64,000 nucleotides of DNA from contig CAKTSK010000002.1 in assembly GCA_934597725.1 (NCBI GenBank), positions 74,514 through 138,513 on the forward strand. The letters run 5' to 3'. The stretch is from an uncultured Eubacteriales bacterium (GTDB taxonomy: Bacteria > Bacillota > Clostridia > Oscillospirales > Oscillospiraceae). The notes under the pieces were generated by a model. That model worked only from the letters and a program-made list of their open reading frames with translations, was not told where the DNA came from and ran no database searches. Positions 1 to 7,398 of the stretch are shown here, one piece after another (position 1 is the first letter of the stretch; every line of letters begins with the position of its first letter). Both the position numbers and the translations under genes were made by a program.

Positions 1-207
1 GTGATCCCCAAAATGGGCGGGACCCTGAAAAACCGCCTGGGCAGCCCCGACCTGCTGGTGATGTTCACCGACACCATCTCCCACAAAATGGTCCAGAACG
101 CCCTCAACGAGACCCGGGGGCAGGACACCGTGGTGGTCCGGGCCAGGTCCAGCTCCATGTCCTCTCTGGGCAGCATCCTGGAGACCCACGCCGGAAGCCG
201 GGGCTGA
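1..207 (+). CDS. DUF2325 domain protein, C-terminal part (5' end outside the window)
   Basis: The reading frame is already open at the first base and stops at the TGA at 205-207, so only the last 68 codons are present. The visible segment has a hydrophobic strand, then FTDTISHKMVQNA, then a Ser-rich strand and a short helix. This is the pattern of DUF2325, a small Rossmann-like domain of Clostridia with no established reaction. A DUF3793 gene follows after only 4 nt, so the two are almost certainly co-transcribed. The GTG at position 1 should not be read as a start, because the domain normally has more residues before this point. Family assignment is from pattern recognition; function is unknown. 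Confidence 0.75.
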   Translation: MIPKMGGTLKNRLGSPDLLVMFTDTISHKMVQNALNETRGQDTVVVRARSSSMSSLGSILETHAGSRG

Positions 208-211
208 GACC

Positions 212-778
212 ATGTCGGTCGATTATGTCATCCGGCACGCCGCCCCTACCCTGGCGGGCATCAAGACGGGGAACCTGTTCCCCTGCCCCTTCTCCTCCGC
301 CCAGGACATGGTCCGGGAGCTGCGGGAGATCAACCAGGTCCTGGTCCCCCGGGGCCTGCGGCTGCTGCCCCTGCGCCGGGAGAAGGACCGGGCGCTGCTG
401 TATCTGTTCCGTCCCTCTGCCCTCTCCCGGGATCTGGCCGGGGAGCAGGCCCGCCGCCTGCTCCGGCAGGCGGGATACGAGTCGCTGGAGCAGCCCGCCT
501 GCCTGCGGGAGCTGACCCGCCGGCTGCGGGGCCGGGAGGGCTTCCCCCATGAGATCGGCCTCTTCCTGGGCTATCCCCCTGAGGACGTGGCGGGCTTTAT
601 GCTCCACCGGGGCAGGGACTGCAAGTGCGTGGGCTGCTGGAAGGTCTACGGCGACGCAGACGCCGCCCGCCGCCAGTTTGCCGCCTATCGCTCCTGCACC
701 GCCAACTACTGCCGCCGGCGGGCCGGCGGGGCCTCCCTGGAGCGGCTGACCGTCACCAGCCGGCCCGCGCCGTCGTAA
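212..778 (+). CDS. DUF3793 family protein
   Basis: The 188-residue protein matches DUF3793, a clostridial family of unknown function. Diagnostic stretches are the N-terminal HAAPTLAGIKTGNLF, a central HEIGLFLGYPPEDVAGF, and CKCVGCWKVYGD followed by a helix ending in a C-x-x-x-Y-C group. The HEIG and CKCVGCWKVY signatures suggest binding of a metal or redox cofactor, but no catalytic role is established. It starts 4 nt after the DUF2325 stop and no independent promoter is visible, so it belongs to the same operon. A strong terminator at 814-857 ends the unit. In related genomes this family often sits near flavodoxin or iron-related genes, which is only circumstantial. Confidence 0.85.
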   Translation: MSVDYVIRHAAPTLAGIKTGNLFPCPFSSAQDMVRELREINQVLVPRGLRLLPLRREKDRALLYLFRPSALSRDLAGEQARRLLRQAGYESLEQPACLRELTRRLRGREGFPHEIGLFLGYPPEDVAGFMLHRGRDCKCVGCWKVYGDADAARRQFAAYRSCTANYCRRRAGGASLERLTVTSRPAPS

Positions 779-813
779 CAGTCTATGCCGGCGGCGGCCA
801 ACCATGTGTCCCC

Positions 814-857
814 GGGCCGTTCCGAACCCCGTCCTGGCGCTCGGAACGGCCCTTTTT
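814..857 (+). terminator. Intrinsic terminator of the DUF2325-DUF3793 operon
   Basis: A perfect 12-bp stem (GGGCCGTTCCGA, 814-825, with its complement at 841-852) is followed directly by five T. Confidence 0.9.
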
Positions 858-877
858 CGGTTGTTTTTTCCTTTTGG

Positions 878-906
878 TTGACTTTTTCCCGGTTTTTCCC
901 TACAAT
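878..906 (+). promoter_or_regulatory. Sigma-A type promoter for the DUF4190-like gene
   Basis: TTGACT (878-883), a 17-nt spacer and TACAAT (901-906). It lies about 85 nt before the coding start, just after the upstream terminator. Confidence 0.75.
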
Positions 907-991
907 GATACCATCCATAGAAATGTCGGAGGACTCTGACATCTGCGGCCCCCCAGGGGCTGCGCCAGTTCTGTGAAAGGGGGCAACGACC

Positions 992-1294
992 TTGCCTGAA
1001 CACACCAATCCTCCTGGAAAAAGCAATGCCACCGCCAGCTTGGTGCTGGGCATCATCTCCGTGGTCTTCTGGTTCTTCGGCTACTCCGCCATCCTGTCCG
1101 TGATCCTGGGGATCATCGGCCTGGCCCAGGCCGGAAAGGCCAAGGAGCTGGGTTTTGAGGACACCATCCGCACCGCCGGCTATATTCTTTCGCTGGTGGG
1201 TCTCATCGGCGGCGCGCTGACCTTTGTGGCCTGCATCGCCTGCGTCAGCTGCGCCGGGATCGCCAGCCTCTCCCCCAGCCTGTACCTCAGCTGA
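992..1294 (+). CDS. Small membrane protein, DUF4190-like
   Basis: This 100-residue protein starts with TTG, supported by the purine-rich GAAAGGGGGC about 8 nt upstream. It has two hydrophobic segments, residues about 15-42 (ATASLVLGIISVVFWFF) and about 62-90, joined by a short charged loop with the motif GLAQAGKAKE. This is the layout of DUF4190 proteins, small two-helix membrane proteins common in Firmicutes with no assigned reaction. It has its own promoter at 878-906. The GC-rich hairpin at 1318-1342 may end the transcript, although lgt follows closely and read-through is likely. Confidence 0.75.
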   Translation: MPEHTNPPGKSNATASLVLGIISVVFWFFGYSAILSVILGIIGLAQAGKAKELGFEDTIRTAGYILSLVGLIGGALTFVACIACVSCAGIASLSPSLYLS

Positions 1295-1317
1295 CCCTTC
1301 CCTTCTGCCATCCACTG

Positions 1318-1342
1318 CGCCGCAGCCGCCCGGGCTGCGGCG
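1318..1342 (+). terminator. Possible weak terminator or hairpin between the DUF4190-like gene and lgt
   Basis: A 10-bp perfect stem (CGCCGCAGCC/GGCTGCGGCG) with a 5-nt loop is followed by a mixed T/G stretch rather than a clean T run. It could be a partial terminator or a processing hairpin. Confidence 0.35.
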
Positions 1343-1366
1343 CTGTGCTGTCTTGTGGTGTTGACT

Positions 1367-2146
1367 ATGCTGCCATTTCTTGTTCTGGGCGGACGGCCCA
1401 TCCCCACCTATAGTCTGCTGACCCTGCTGGGCGGCGCTGCCGCCTGGCTCTATTTCCACCACCAGCTGCGCCGCCGGGGCGAGAACCCCGGGCAGGCGGA
1501 GCAAGTCTTCTGGCTGGGCATCCTGGGAGCGCTGGCGGGGGCCAAGCTGCTCTATCTGCTGCCCCGGCTGCCCCAGCTGGCCGCCGACCTGCCCCTGCTG
1601 GCCGCCGATCCGGCCCTGTTCACCGCCCGGTATCTCTCCGGGGGCTTTGTCTTTTACGGGGGGCTGCTGGGGGCGCTGGCGGCAGTGGTGCTCTTCTGCC
1701 GGCGGCGGGGCGTCCCCTTTGCCCGGCTGACGGCAGAGCTGATCCCCGCCATTCCCCTCTTTCACGCCTTCGGGCGGGTGGGGTGCTTTCTGGCCGGGTG
1801 CTGCCACGGCATCCCCGCCCCGGCCGGCTGGCCTGCCGTGACCTTCCGGGTCTCCCCCGCCGCCCCCAACGGGATGCCCCTGGTGCCGGTGCAGCTGTGG
1901 GAGAGCGCGGGCTGTCTGCTGCTGTTTCTCCTGCTGGACCGGCTGCTGCGGCGGGGCTGGCCGGGAGACCGGCTGCTGCTGCTCTATCTGGTCCTCTATG
2001 CGCCCCTGCGGTTTGTGCTGGAGTGGTTCCGGGGCGATGTGGTCCGGGGCTTTTTGGGGGTGCTGTCCACCTCCCAGTGGGTGGCGCTGATCACCGTGGC
2101 GGTGGCGCTGCCGCTGCTGGTGCGGCGGACGCGGCGGCGGACATGA
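1367..2146 (+). CDS. lgt: Prolipoprotein diacylglyceryl transferase
   Basis: Lgt transfers diacylglycerol from phosphatidylglycerol to the lipobox cysteine of prelipoproteins at the membrane. The polytopic protein (259 residues from this start) carries the family signature HAFGRVGCFLAGCCHG at about residues 135-150, containing the essential Arg-Gly pair, and a later YAPLRFVLEWFRGD motif. Length is normal for Lgt. The start is uncertain: an in-frame GTG at 1355 is also possible, and neither has a clear ribosome binding site. ATG at 1367 gives the usual short N-terminus. A client lipoprotein with a classic lipobox is encoded at 49235-49699. Confidence 0.93.
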   Translation: MLPFLVLGGRPIPTYSLLTLLGGAAAWLYFHHQLRRRGENPGQAEQVFWLGILGALAGAKLLYLLPRLPQLAADLPLLAADPALFTARYLSGGFVFYGGLLGALAAVVLFCRRRGVPFARLTAELIPAIPLFHAFGRVGCFLAGCCHGIPAPAGWPAVTFRVSPAAPNGMPLVPVQLWESAGCLLLFLLLDRLLRRGWPGDRLLLLYLVLYAPLRFVLEWFRGDVVRGFLGVLSTSQWVALITVAVALPLLVRRTRRRT

Positions 2147-2171
2147 GGACCCGGCGGGCGGAGGGTCCGTC

Positions 2172-2200
2172 TTGCGTTTGAAGAAGATATTTGGTAAACT
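2172..2200 (+). promoter_or_regulatory. Promoter for the 53-residue protein gene
   Basis: TTGCGT (2172-2177), a 17-nt spacer and TAAACT (2195-2200), 43 nt before the start codon at 2243. Confidence 0.55.
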
Positions 2201-2242
2201 TAGGAAGTTATCCCAAAAACTACTGCAAACGGAGGAAAGAAG

Positions 2243-2404
2243 ATGTTTTATAAATCGGTTGTTGTGGCGTGTGACACAGGGGTCGAAGACCTGGCAAAGG
2301 CCATTGAGCAGAAGGCAGAGGAAATGATGAAGAAGAAAACCTATCGGCTGGTGACCATGTCGATGGTCGGGACCGACAAGGCGATCCTGGTGTTCAAGCT
2401 GTAA
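2243..2404 (+). CDS. 53-residue protein, DUF4177-like
   Basis: This short gene has a strong ribosome binding site (GGAGGAAAG, 2231-2239) four bases before ATG, and a plausible promoter upstream. The product begins MFYKSVVVACD, has one charged amphipathic helix (LAKAIEQKAEEMMKKK) and ends in a strand LVTMSMVGTDKAILVFKL. The beta-alpha-beta-beta layout resembles the DUF4177 family of very small cytosolic proteins, whose role is unknown. The start is fixed by the ribosome binding site. It is likely monocistronic, since DUF2200 starts about 200 nt later with its own ribosome binding site. A second protein with a comparable layout is at 52494-52706. Confidence 0.7.
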   Translation: MFYKSVVVACDTGVEDLAKAIEQKAEEMMKKKTYRLVTMSMVGTDKAILVFKL

Positions 2405-2600
2405 GCCCGCACTCCCCGGACGGGGGACGCCCGGGAGGCTGCCCCGGGACGCACCACCCCAGAGGCAGCCGAGCGAGGTTCCCACGCCAGCAAGCCCGGC
2501 GTCATCGCGGCGTATTTCATCGCCCGCCGGAACCGCAACCGTTTCAAAAACAACGTGGCCCCGGTCCCCTTTGGCCGGAGCCGACTGGGAGGTTGACACC

Positions 2601-2969
2601 ATGCCAAAAACCGATGTGACCGCAATGCCCTTCGCCAAACTATACCCGCTGCTGGTGGCAAAAGCGGCGCGAAAAGGCCGCACCCGGGCGGAGGTGGATC
2701 AGGTGACCGCCTGGCTCACCGGGTACACGCCCCAGGAATTGTCCGCGTTGGCCCAGTCCGACACCAGCTACGGCGACTTCTTCCGAAACGCCCCGGCCAT
2801 GAACCCCGACCGGGTCTTGATCACCGGCAAGATCTGCGGCATCCGGGTGGAGGAGATCGAGGACCCGCTCATGCAGGACATCCGTTATCTGGACAAGCTG
2901 GTGGACGAACTGGCCAAGGGCAAGGCGATGGAAAAGCTCCTGCCCACAGCATCGCCGCCTGTCGGGTGA
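2601..2969 (+). CDS. DUF2200 family protein
   Basis: The 122-residue protein matches DUF2200 over its whole length. Diagnostic pieces are YPLLVAKAARKGRTRAEVD, WLTGYTPQEL, CGIRVEEIEDPLMQDIRYL and the C-terminal LDKLVDELAKGKAMEKLL. The family is widespread in bacteria and its function is not established. ATG at 2601 is chosen because GGGAGG lies at 2587-2592 and because homologues begin at this point; the longer in-frame extension to 2571 has no support. It is followed by a strong terminator. Confidence 0.93.
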   Translation: MPKTDVTAMPFAKLYPLLVAKAARKGRTRAEVDQVTAWLTGYTPQELSALAQSDTSYGDFFRNAPAMNPDRVLITGKICGIRVEEIEDPLMQDIRYLDKLVDELAKGKAMEKLLPTASPPVG

Positions 2970-2985
2970 CCCCTTTCCAATCAGC

Positions 2986-3037
2986 ATCCCCCTCTGCTGT
3001 GCCGGCAACCCAAACCGCACAGCAGAGGGGGATGTTT
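2986..3037 (+). terminator. Intrinsic terminator after the DUF2200 gene
   Basis: A perfect 16-bp stem (2986-3001 with 3018-3033, including CCTCTGCTGTG) and a 16-nt loop is followed by GTTTTG. Confidence 0.85.
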
Positions 3038-3136
3038 TGTAAAAAAGGGGCCGGAACCGGCGTTTATCCCGGACCGCAGCGGTGCAGGGCCGGCTCCGAC
3101 GGGACACCCCGCCGTGATCGGCGGGCCGGACCAGGT

Positions 3137-3781
3137 CTATTGAGCGGCGCTGCCGTGTGACGCCTCAAACGCATTGATCTTGGTTTGCAGCAGCTCGACC
3201 CACTTTCCAACGTGATACTCGCCGCACACGGCGCGGTGTACCTGGATCGCAAGCGGCAGCAACTGCTTGCGGCCCGATGCAAAGGCTCTCCCCATGGTGA
3301 AAATGGGAAGAAAATGGGTTCCGCCACCGAAAACATGGAGATGGAAGCCGGTAAAGGAGAACCACGGCACCATGGACACATCAAAGGAATTGAGCGGTCT
3401 GCCGGGCTTGGGGGTATATGCCGTGGAGAAGGAATACTTGGCGACATCGGCCGCATAGCGCGCCAAGAAGGTATGGTATGCCGGATGATATGCCGTCCAT
3501 ATCCCGGAGAAGGTCTTTTGTTCTGGGTTGAAGATCGTGTAGGCGGGGTGCATTTCGTCAAAACAGCCCAGCCCTTCCTCCGTAAGGGCGGTGCGAAACT
3601 CCGGCATCTGATTGACCGTCTGCGTCATCAGCCAGAGCAAGGTGGGGTAGCGCTGTTTCCCGCGCAGGGCTGAGAGATCAAGATCGACGCACACCGAATA
3701 TGTGCCGCACGCCTCACGGGTGAAGTATCGATACTGTTCTCTGCGCTCCCAATGTTCCACATGGATCGGGGTGAATGCCAT
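3137..3781 (-). CDS. Chloramphenicol acetyltransferase-like protein with substituted catalytic residues
   Basis: The 214-residue protein follows the CAT fold throughout: an N-terminal HWERREQYRYF, YSVCVDLDLSALR, the PEFRTAL and FNPEQKTFSGIWT segments, VSMVPWFSFTGFHLH, and the C-terminal active-site helix. In known CAT enzymes that last motif is His-His-x-x-x-Asp-Gly, with the second His acting as base and the Asp as structural partner. Here it reads VHRAVCGEYH (residues 181-190), so the base is Arg183 and the Asp is Gly187. ATG at 3781 is preceded by AAAGGAG; the longer open frame upstream is not used. Family membership is clear, but acetyl transfer by the usual mechanism looks impossible. 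It may be a decayed gene or a binding protein. Confidence 0.85.
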   Translation of the reverse strand: MAFTPIHVEHWERREQYRYFTREACGTYSVCVDLDLSALRGKQRYPTLLWLMTQTVNQMPEFRTALTEEGLGCFDEMHPAYTIFNPEQKTFSGIWTAYHPAYHTFLARYAADVAKYSFSTAYTPKPGRPLNSFDVSMVPWFSFTGFHLHVFGGGTHFLPIFTMGRAFASGRKQLLPLAIQVHRAVCGEYHVGKWVELLQTKINAFEASHGSAAQ

Positions 3782-4255
3782 CTTTTTCGCTCCTTTAGAG
3801 ATCCCGGCAACCTTTGGTTGGGATCTTTGCGATCGTAAGAAAAGCAACGGAAAAGGGACGATCAAAACCGCCGGTTGGACCAGTGGTTTGATCCGACCCT
3901 ATGCGGACCAATGCCCTATCGTCACCGCTTAAAAGAGGTGGGACGAGCGTTTTTTGCACGCAGGAATACTTGCTGCCCAACGCCATGATCCGTCTGCTTT
4001 TTCAGCGCAATTATTGCAGATCTTCACCGGGTTTGTCAATGCCATGTCACACAGCTCAGACAGAAAAAGAACCCTTTGCAGGGCGCGCCCGCCGCACAGA
4101 AAAATCGCAGTCTCTGCCACCCGGTGCGCTGCTTGGTAAAATCCTCAAATCTCCCCACAGCCCCCAGGCAAGGAGACCGAGTTACAGTTTTTCGCTTGGC
4201 GTTCAGGTATGATATCCACAACAAAAGAAACCACTCGCTGAGAAAGGAGTTTCGT
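3782..4255. other. Intergenic region with no recognisable gene
   Basis: This 474-nt region lies between two divergent starts. It holds the CAT-like gene's ribosome binding site and an interrupted inverted repeat at about 3804-3829 (GATCCC...GGGATC) just upstream of it. A possible -10 box TATGAT (4207-4212) lies before the rhodanese gene, without a good -35. No RNA gene, repeat or credible small ORF was seen. Confidence 0.5.
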
Positions 4256-4615
4256 ATGGGTATCCTCTCCTGTTTGTTCTGTACCGACATCAACCGGGGC
4301 GTCCGGGAGTTCCAGGCCACCCCAGGGGCGGTCCTGCTGGACGTCCGCACCGCCCGGGAGCACGACTTCAAGCGCATCCCCAACAGCCAGAATCTTCCTC
4401 TGACAGACCTGGACCAGGCCAAGGACCGGTTCCCGGACCGCGACCTCCCCCTCTACGTCTACGCCTACGGCGGCGAGACCAGCGCCAAAGCGGCCCGGCA
4501 GCTGAAAGCCATGGGCTTCACCAACGTCCACGACATCGGCGGCATCAAAAAATGCTGCGGCAGCCAGGGCTACAAAGGTCCTGCCGAAGGGACCCGGTGG
4601 CACGCTTCCACCTGA
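4256..4615 (+). CDS. Rhodanese-like domain protein lacking the catalytic cysteine
   Basis: The 119-residue protein has the single rhodanese fold: VLLDVRTAREHDFKRIPNSQNLPL (CH2A-like region, residues about 26-49), then LPLYVYAYGGETSAKAARQL and the final GFTNVHDIGG motif. Active rhodaneses carry a cysteine at the start of the active-site loop (CxxGxRS-like); here that position is Ala70 in VYAYGGETS. Cysteines remain elsewhere, in CLFC near the N-terminus and KKCCG near the C-terminus. ATG at 4256 is set by AAAGGAG (4243-4249). The gene is alone, with a two-way terminator downstream. It is probably not a thiosulfate sulfurtransferase of the usual type; it may be a binding or scaffold version, or may use the N-terminal CxxC. 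Confidence 0.85.
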   Translation: MGILSCLFCTDINRGVREFQATPGAVLLDVRTAREHDFKRIPNSQNLPLTDLDQAKDRFPDRDLPLYVYAYGGETSAKAARQLKAMGFTNVHDIGGIKKCCGSQGYKGPAEGTRWHAST

Positions 4616-4654
4616 GTCCGCCGCACCCACAACAGTGCACCGTCCCTCCTACGC

Positions 4655-4692
4655 AAAAAACGGGTTTCCCCCACAGGGAAACCCGTTTTTTT
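4655..4692. terminator. Bidirectional terminator between the rhodanese gene and the ABC operon
   Basis: AAAAAACGGGTTTCCC (4655-4670) pairs with GGGAAACCCGTTTTTT; A and T runs on both sides let it serve both converging genes. Confidence 0.9.
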
Positions 4693-4718
4693 GTACTGCG
4701 TTGGTGGCGGACCGCCGA

Positions 4719-5546
4719 TCACTCCAGGTTCAGGTGCCGGTGGAGCATCCGAATGGTGATCCCGTAAAGCACCGCGCTCACCAGCGCCGTGATCCCGATG
4801 CTGCCCCACATAAACCCGTGCATGGCCCCGGTCGGGGTGAGCTGCATCAGCCAGCTCGATGCCATGCCGTCCAGGAAGGGGATCCCTGCCAGCAGGAGCA
4901 TACCGGACAGGATCTGCAAGGCCACCTGGATGGCGAAGAAAAAGACCACCGACAGGAGCATCTTGTGCCGGTTGAAGCTGTGCCCAATGGCCAGCGGCGT
5001 GTAAAAGATCAGGCAGGTGAGCACACAGCTGACCAGGAACAGCAGCACCAGCTCCACCAGGAAGGCCACGCCGTTGCCCACATAGTAGGCGTTGATCTCC
5101 CGGGCGATCTCCTGGACCAGCCGCCCGATCTCCTGGAACATGTCCATGTTGGCCACCAGCGCCATGACCGACACCACGTCGATCACCAGCGCCCCCAGCA
5201 GCCACACCGCCGAGACGATCAGCTTCGACCACACCAGAGAATGGCTGGACACGGGCAGGGTAAACATCACATACCCCTCGTCTGCCAGCAGGTTGCTGCG
5301 GAAGCGGAGGATGGCCTGGACCACTGCCACCACAAAGGTGGCCATCAGCGCCAGCAGGAAGCCCGTCGCAACGAGGAAGGCCACGATGCCCAGGAATTGA
5401 TAGCCCATCGCCCCGCCATACTCCACCATGTTGAGCCAAAAATCCGTGGCACGGGTCATGAAGGCCAGCAGCACGGTGATCAGGTACAGGGGGAGCATCA
5501 CCCGGGCCGTGGCCCGGAACTCATGTTTCAATAATTTTCTCAGCAT
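4719..5546 (-). CDS. ABC-2 type exporter permease
   Basis: The 275-residue integral membrane protein has about six hydrophobic segments (for example LPLYLITVLLAF, FLGIVAFLVATGFLLAL, VELVLLFLVSCVLTCLIFY, LVSAVLYGITI). Its start codon overlaps the end of the ATP-binding gene upstream by 7 nt. It is the membrane half of the exporter whose ATPase is at 5540-6235. Substrate cannot be read from the sequence; YtrA-controlled ABC systems are often linked to cell-envelope stress. It ends before the shared terminator at 4655-4692. Confidence 0.88.
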   Translation of the reverse strand: MLRKLLKHEFRATARVMLPLYLITVLLAFMTRATDFWLNMVEYGGAMGYQFLGIVAFLVATGFLLALMATFVVAVVQAILRFRSNLLADEGYVMFTLPVSSHSLVWSKLIVSAVWLLGALVIDVVSVMALVANMDMFQEIGRLVQEIAREINAYYVGNGVAFLVELVLLFLVSCVLTCLIFYTPLAIGHSFNRHKMLLSVVFFFAIQVALQILSGMLLLAGIPFLDGMASSWLMQLTPTGAMHGFMWGSIGITALVSAVLYGITIRMLHRHLNLE

Positions 5547-6235
5547 TTGTATACCTCCCGGAACAAGGCGTCCACGCTCATGCCCTTCTCCTCCCGAATG
5601 GCGTCCACCGCAGACTGGAACAGGATCTGTCCCCGGTCGATGAAGAGGACCTCATCCAGGATCTTTTCCACGTCTGCGATCAGGTGGGTGGAGATGATCA
5701 CAGAAGCTTCGGGGTTGTAGTTGCGGATGATGGTGTCCAGGATATAATCCCGGGCCGCCGGGTCCACGCCGCCGATGGGTTCGTCCAGCAGGTAGAGCTT
5801 GGCCTGGCGGCTCATGGTCAGCACCAGCTGGACCTTTTCCCGGGTCCCCTTGGACATCTGCTTCATCCGCTGCTTGGGGGAGATCTCCAGCCGGTCCAGC
5901 ATCTCGCTGCTGCGCTGGCGCTGGAAGTCGGCGTAGAAATCCTCATAGAAATCCTGCAGCTGCTTGACGGTCATCCACAGGGGCAGGCTGGTCCGCTCGG
6001 GCAGGTAGGAGACCATCGCGTGGCTCTCCTTGCCGGGGGTGTGGCCGTCGATCCAGATCTGTCCCTCTGTGGGCACCAGCAGGCCGTTGGCCAGCTTGAT
6101 CAGGGTGGTCTTGCCGCTGCCGTTGGGGCCCAGCAGGCCCACGATCCGGCCGGGTTCGATGGCGAAGCTCACCCCGTCCAGGGCCGTGGTCGGCCCGAAG
6201 CGTTTGACAAGTCCATTGCACTCTAAAATACTCAT
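5540..6235 (-). CDS. ABC transporter ATP-binding protein
   Basis: The 231-residue protein has a complete ABC ATPase domain. Walker A is GPNGSGKTT (about residues 38-46), the Q-loop region is SYLPERTSLPLW, the signature is the divergent MSKGTREKVQLVL (instead of LSGGQ), Walker B is KLYLLDEPIGGVD, and the H-loop is IISTHLIADVE. The divergent signature is typical of the YtrB/DrrA-like exporter group. The start codon overlaps the GntR regulator stop (ATGA), and its end overlaps the permease start, so the three genes form one translationally coupled operon. Confidence 0.95.
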   Translation of the reverse strand: MSILECNGLVKRFGPTTALDGVSFAIEPGRIVGLLGPNGSGKTTLIKLANGLLVPTEGQIWIDGHTPGKESHAMVSYLPERTSLPLWMTVKQLQDFYEDFYADFQRQRSSEMLDRLEISPKQRMKQMSKGTREKVQLVLTMSRQAKLYLLDEPIGGVDPAARDYILDTIIRNYNPEASVIISTHLIADVEKILDEVLFIDRGQILFQSAVDAIREEKGMSVDALFREVYKC

Positions 6236-6606
6236 GGATGGTCTCCTTTCTCTCCCTCTGCCTGCACGAACGCCAGGATCTCCTCCAGGGAGAAGCCCAG
6301 GTGGATCATGCCGTCCAGAAATTCCTTCACCTGGCCCCGGGCCAGGGTCTCCCGCAGGCTGCGGATGCGGTCTGCGTCCTCGGTGACGAACCGCCCGGCG
6401 GTGCGCTGGCTGTAGACCAGCTCTTCCCGCTCCATCTCCATCATGGCCCGCTGCATGGTGTTGGGGTTGACCCCCGCCTCTGCCGCCAGGTCCCGCACCG
6501 AGGGCAAGCGCGCTCCCGGCTGCAGGGCGCCGCTGACGATGCGCTGCTGGATCTGGGTGATCAGCTGGGCGTAGATGGGGGTGTCGCTGCGAAACTGCCA
6601 AGCCAT
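6232..6606 (-). CDS. GntR-family transcriptional regulator, YtrA subfamily
   Basis: The 124-residue protein has an N-terminal winged helix (PIYAQLITQIQQRIVSGAL, LPSVRDLAAEAGVNPNTM, RTAGRFV) and only a short helical C-terminal tail, as in YtrA regulators. These normally repress their own ABC operon. Two ATGs are available: 6612 lies only 1 nt from the AAGGAGGG site, while 6606 gives a 7-nt spacing and is chosen. The predicted promoter and a short inverted repeat lie directly upstream at 6631-6680. It leads the regulator-ATPase-permease operon. Confidence 0.92.
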   Translation of the reverse strand: MAWQFRSDTPIYAQLITQIQQRIVSGALQPGARLPSVRDLAAEAGVNPNTMQRAMMEMEREELVYSQRTAGRFVTEDADRIRSLRETLARGQVKEFLDGMIHLGFSLEEILAFVQAEGEKGDHP

Positions 6607-6630
6607 GGTCATCCCTCCTTGTACTGGTGT

Positions 6631-6680
6631 ATTGTTGTTCTGCTCAGTTAATACAATAGCACATTTTCTCCGTTTGTCAA
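6631..6680 (-). promoter_or_regulatory. Promoter and possible operator of the GntR/ABC operon
   Basis: On the minus strand a TTGACA (6675-6680) is followed by an AT-rich -10 region around TATTGTATTAA (about 6649-6659). The hexamers TATTGT (6631-6636) and ACAATA (6654-6659) form an inverted repeat covering the -10 and start region, a plausible autorepression site. Confidence 0.6.
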
Positions 6681-6848
6681 GTCTTTTTTTGCGGCGGCTA
6701 TGTAACGCGCCTTGATCCGCGCCCAATCTCTGTGTTGTCGGTCTCCCGGCATCCCTTTCTGCAGCTCTCGCGCCTGGTGTGCTTGCACAGCTGCTGCGGT
6801 TCATTCTGGGCTGTCGTTCCTGTTCTCAGGTCTCTTTCTTAGCATAAC

Positions 6849-6915
6849 AGATAGTCCCCTTAGTGTAGCCTCGAAAAATTTCCTTTTTCGAGGGGCTACT
6901 CTAAGGGGACTATCT
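6849..6915. repeat. Long imperfect inverted repeat (hairpin) near tRNA-Arg
   Basis: Two arms of about 30 nt (AGATAGTCCCCTTA... and its complement ...TAAGGGGACTATCT) enclose only about 5 nt, with few mismatches. It sits 26 nt beyond the 3' end of tRNA-Arg. No T run follows on either strand, so it is not a standard terminator. It may be a remnant of a small non-autonomous transposable element or a processing structure. Confidence 0.7.
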
Positions 6916-6940
6916 CAAAAACGGCTTACAGCGGTCATTT

Positions 6941-7017
6941 TGGCACCCCCGGCGAGACTCGAACTCACTACATTCCGCTTAGGAGGCGGACCCTCTATCC
7001 CGGTGAGGTACGGAGGC
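6941..7017 (-). tRNA. tRNA-Arg (anticodon CCT)
   Basis: The minus strand folds into a complete cloverleaf: a 7-bp acceptor GCCTCCG with several G-U pairs, an anticodon loop containing CCT in CGCCTCCTAAGCG, and the T-arm GTGAGTTCGAGTCTCGC. CCA is encoded. It is a single gene with its own promoter at 7052-7080. Confidence 0.92.
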
Positions 7018-7051
7018 AAAGCGCTGCGGAGCGGCGACTCCACGTTTTTCA

Positions 7052-7080
7052 ATTTTAGCTCATCCCAGCGCATTTGTCAA
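7052..7080 (-). promoter_or_regulatory. Promoter of tRNA-Arg
   Basis: TTGACA (minus strand, 7075-7080), a 17-nt spacer and TAAAAT (7052-7057), 34 nt before the mature tRNA 5' end. Confidence 0.8.
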
Positions 7081-7398
7081 TCAGCAGGCCCCAGACAAGG
7101 GAACCGCGTGCAGCAGTACCATACAGATATTCTCTGTCATCTGCTTGCCAAATAGAATGTCACTCCTCATCAGCCAGCGAAGCGCCGGATACCAGGGAGA
7201 GCCTGTTCTTCTCCCGCTACGATCCCAAGACCGTGGCGTGCCCCCTGTCGCTTCTGTCATCGTTTTATTACAAATAAAACCGCCGAAACAATGCGCATCT
7301 CGGAAAAACGACCGGGATACACACTGTTCGGCGGTGCCAAAAACGGCAGGGCGCAGCTGCTGCTTTGCACACAGCGGCGCTTGCTCTTTTGTGATCGT
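7081..7398. other. Intergenic region with no gene seen
   Basis: About 320 nt between the tRNA-Arg promoter and the end of the DUF1847 gene. The only structure noted is a short perfect palindrome GTTTTATT-ACA-AATAAAAC (7262-7280) without a T tail. No credible ORF or RNA gene was found. Confidence 0.45.

Noticed and set aside
104..2683. An 859-codon open frame on the minus strand
   Set aside because: It runs antisense to the recognised DUF3793, lgt and other genes. Its product is low-complexity Gln/Arg/Gly/Pro, typical of a shadow frame in GC-rich DNA.
6849..6915. Intrinsic terminator of tRNA-Arg
   Set aside because: The hairpin is strong but no T run follows on the tRNA strand.
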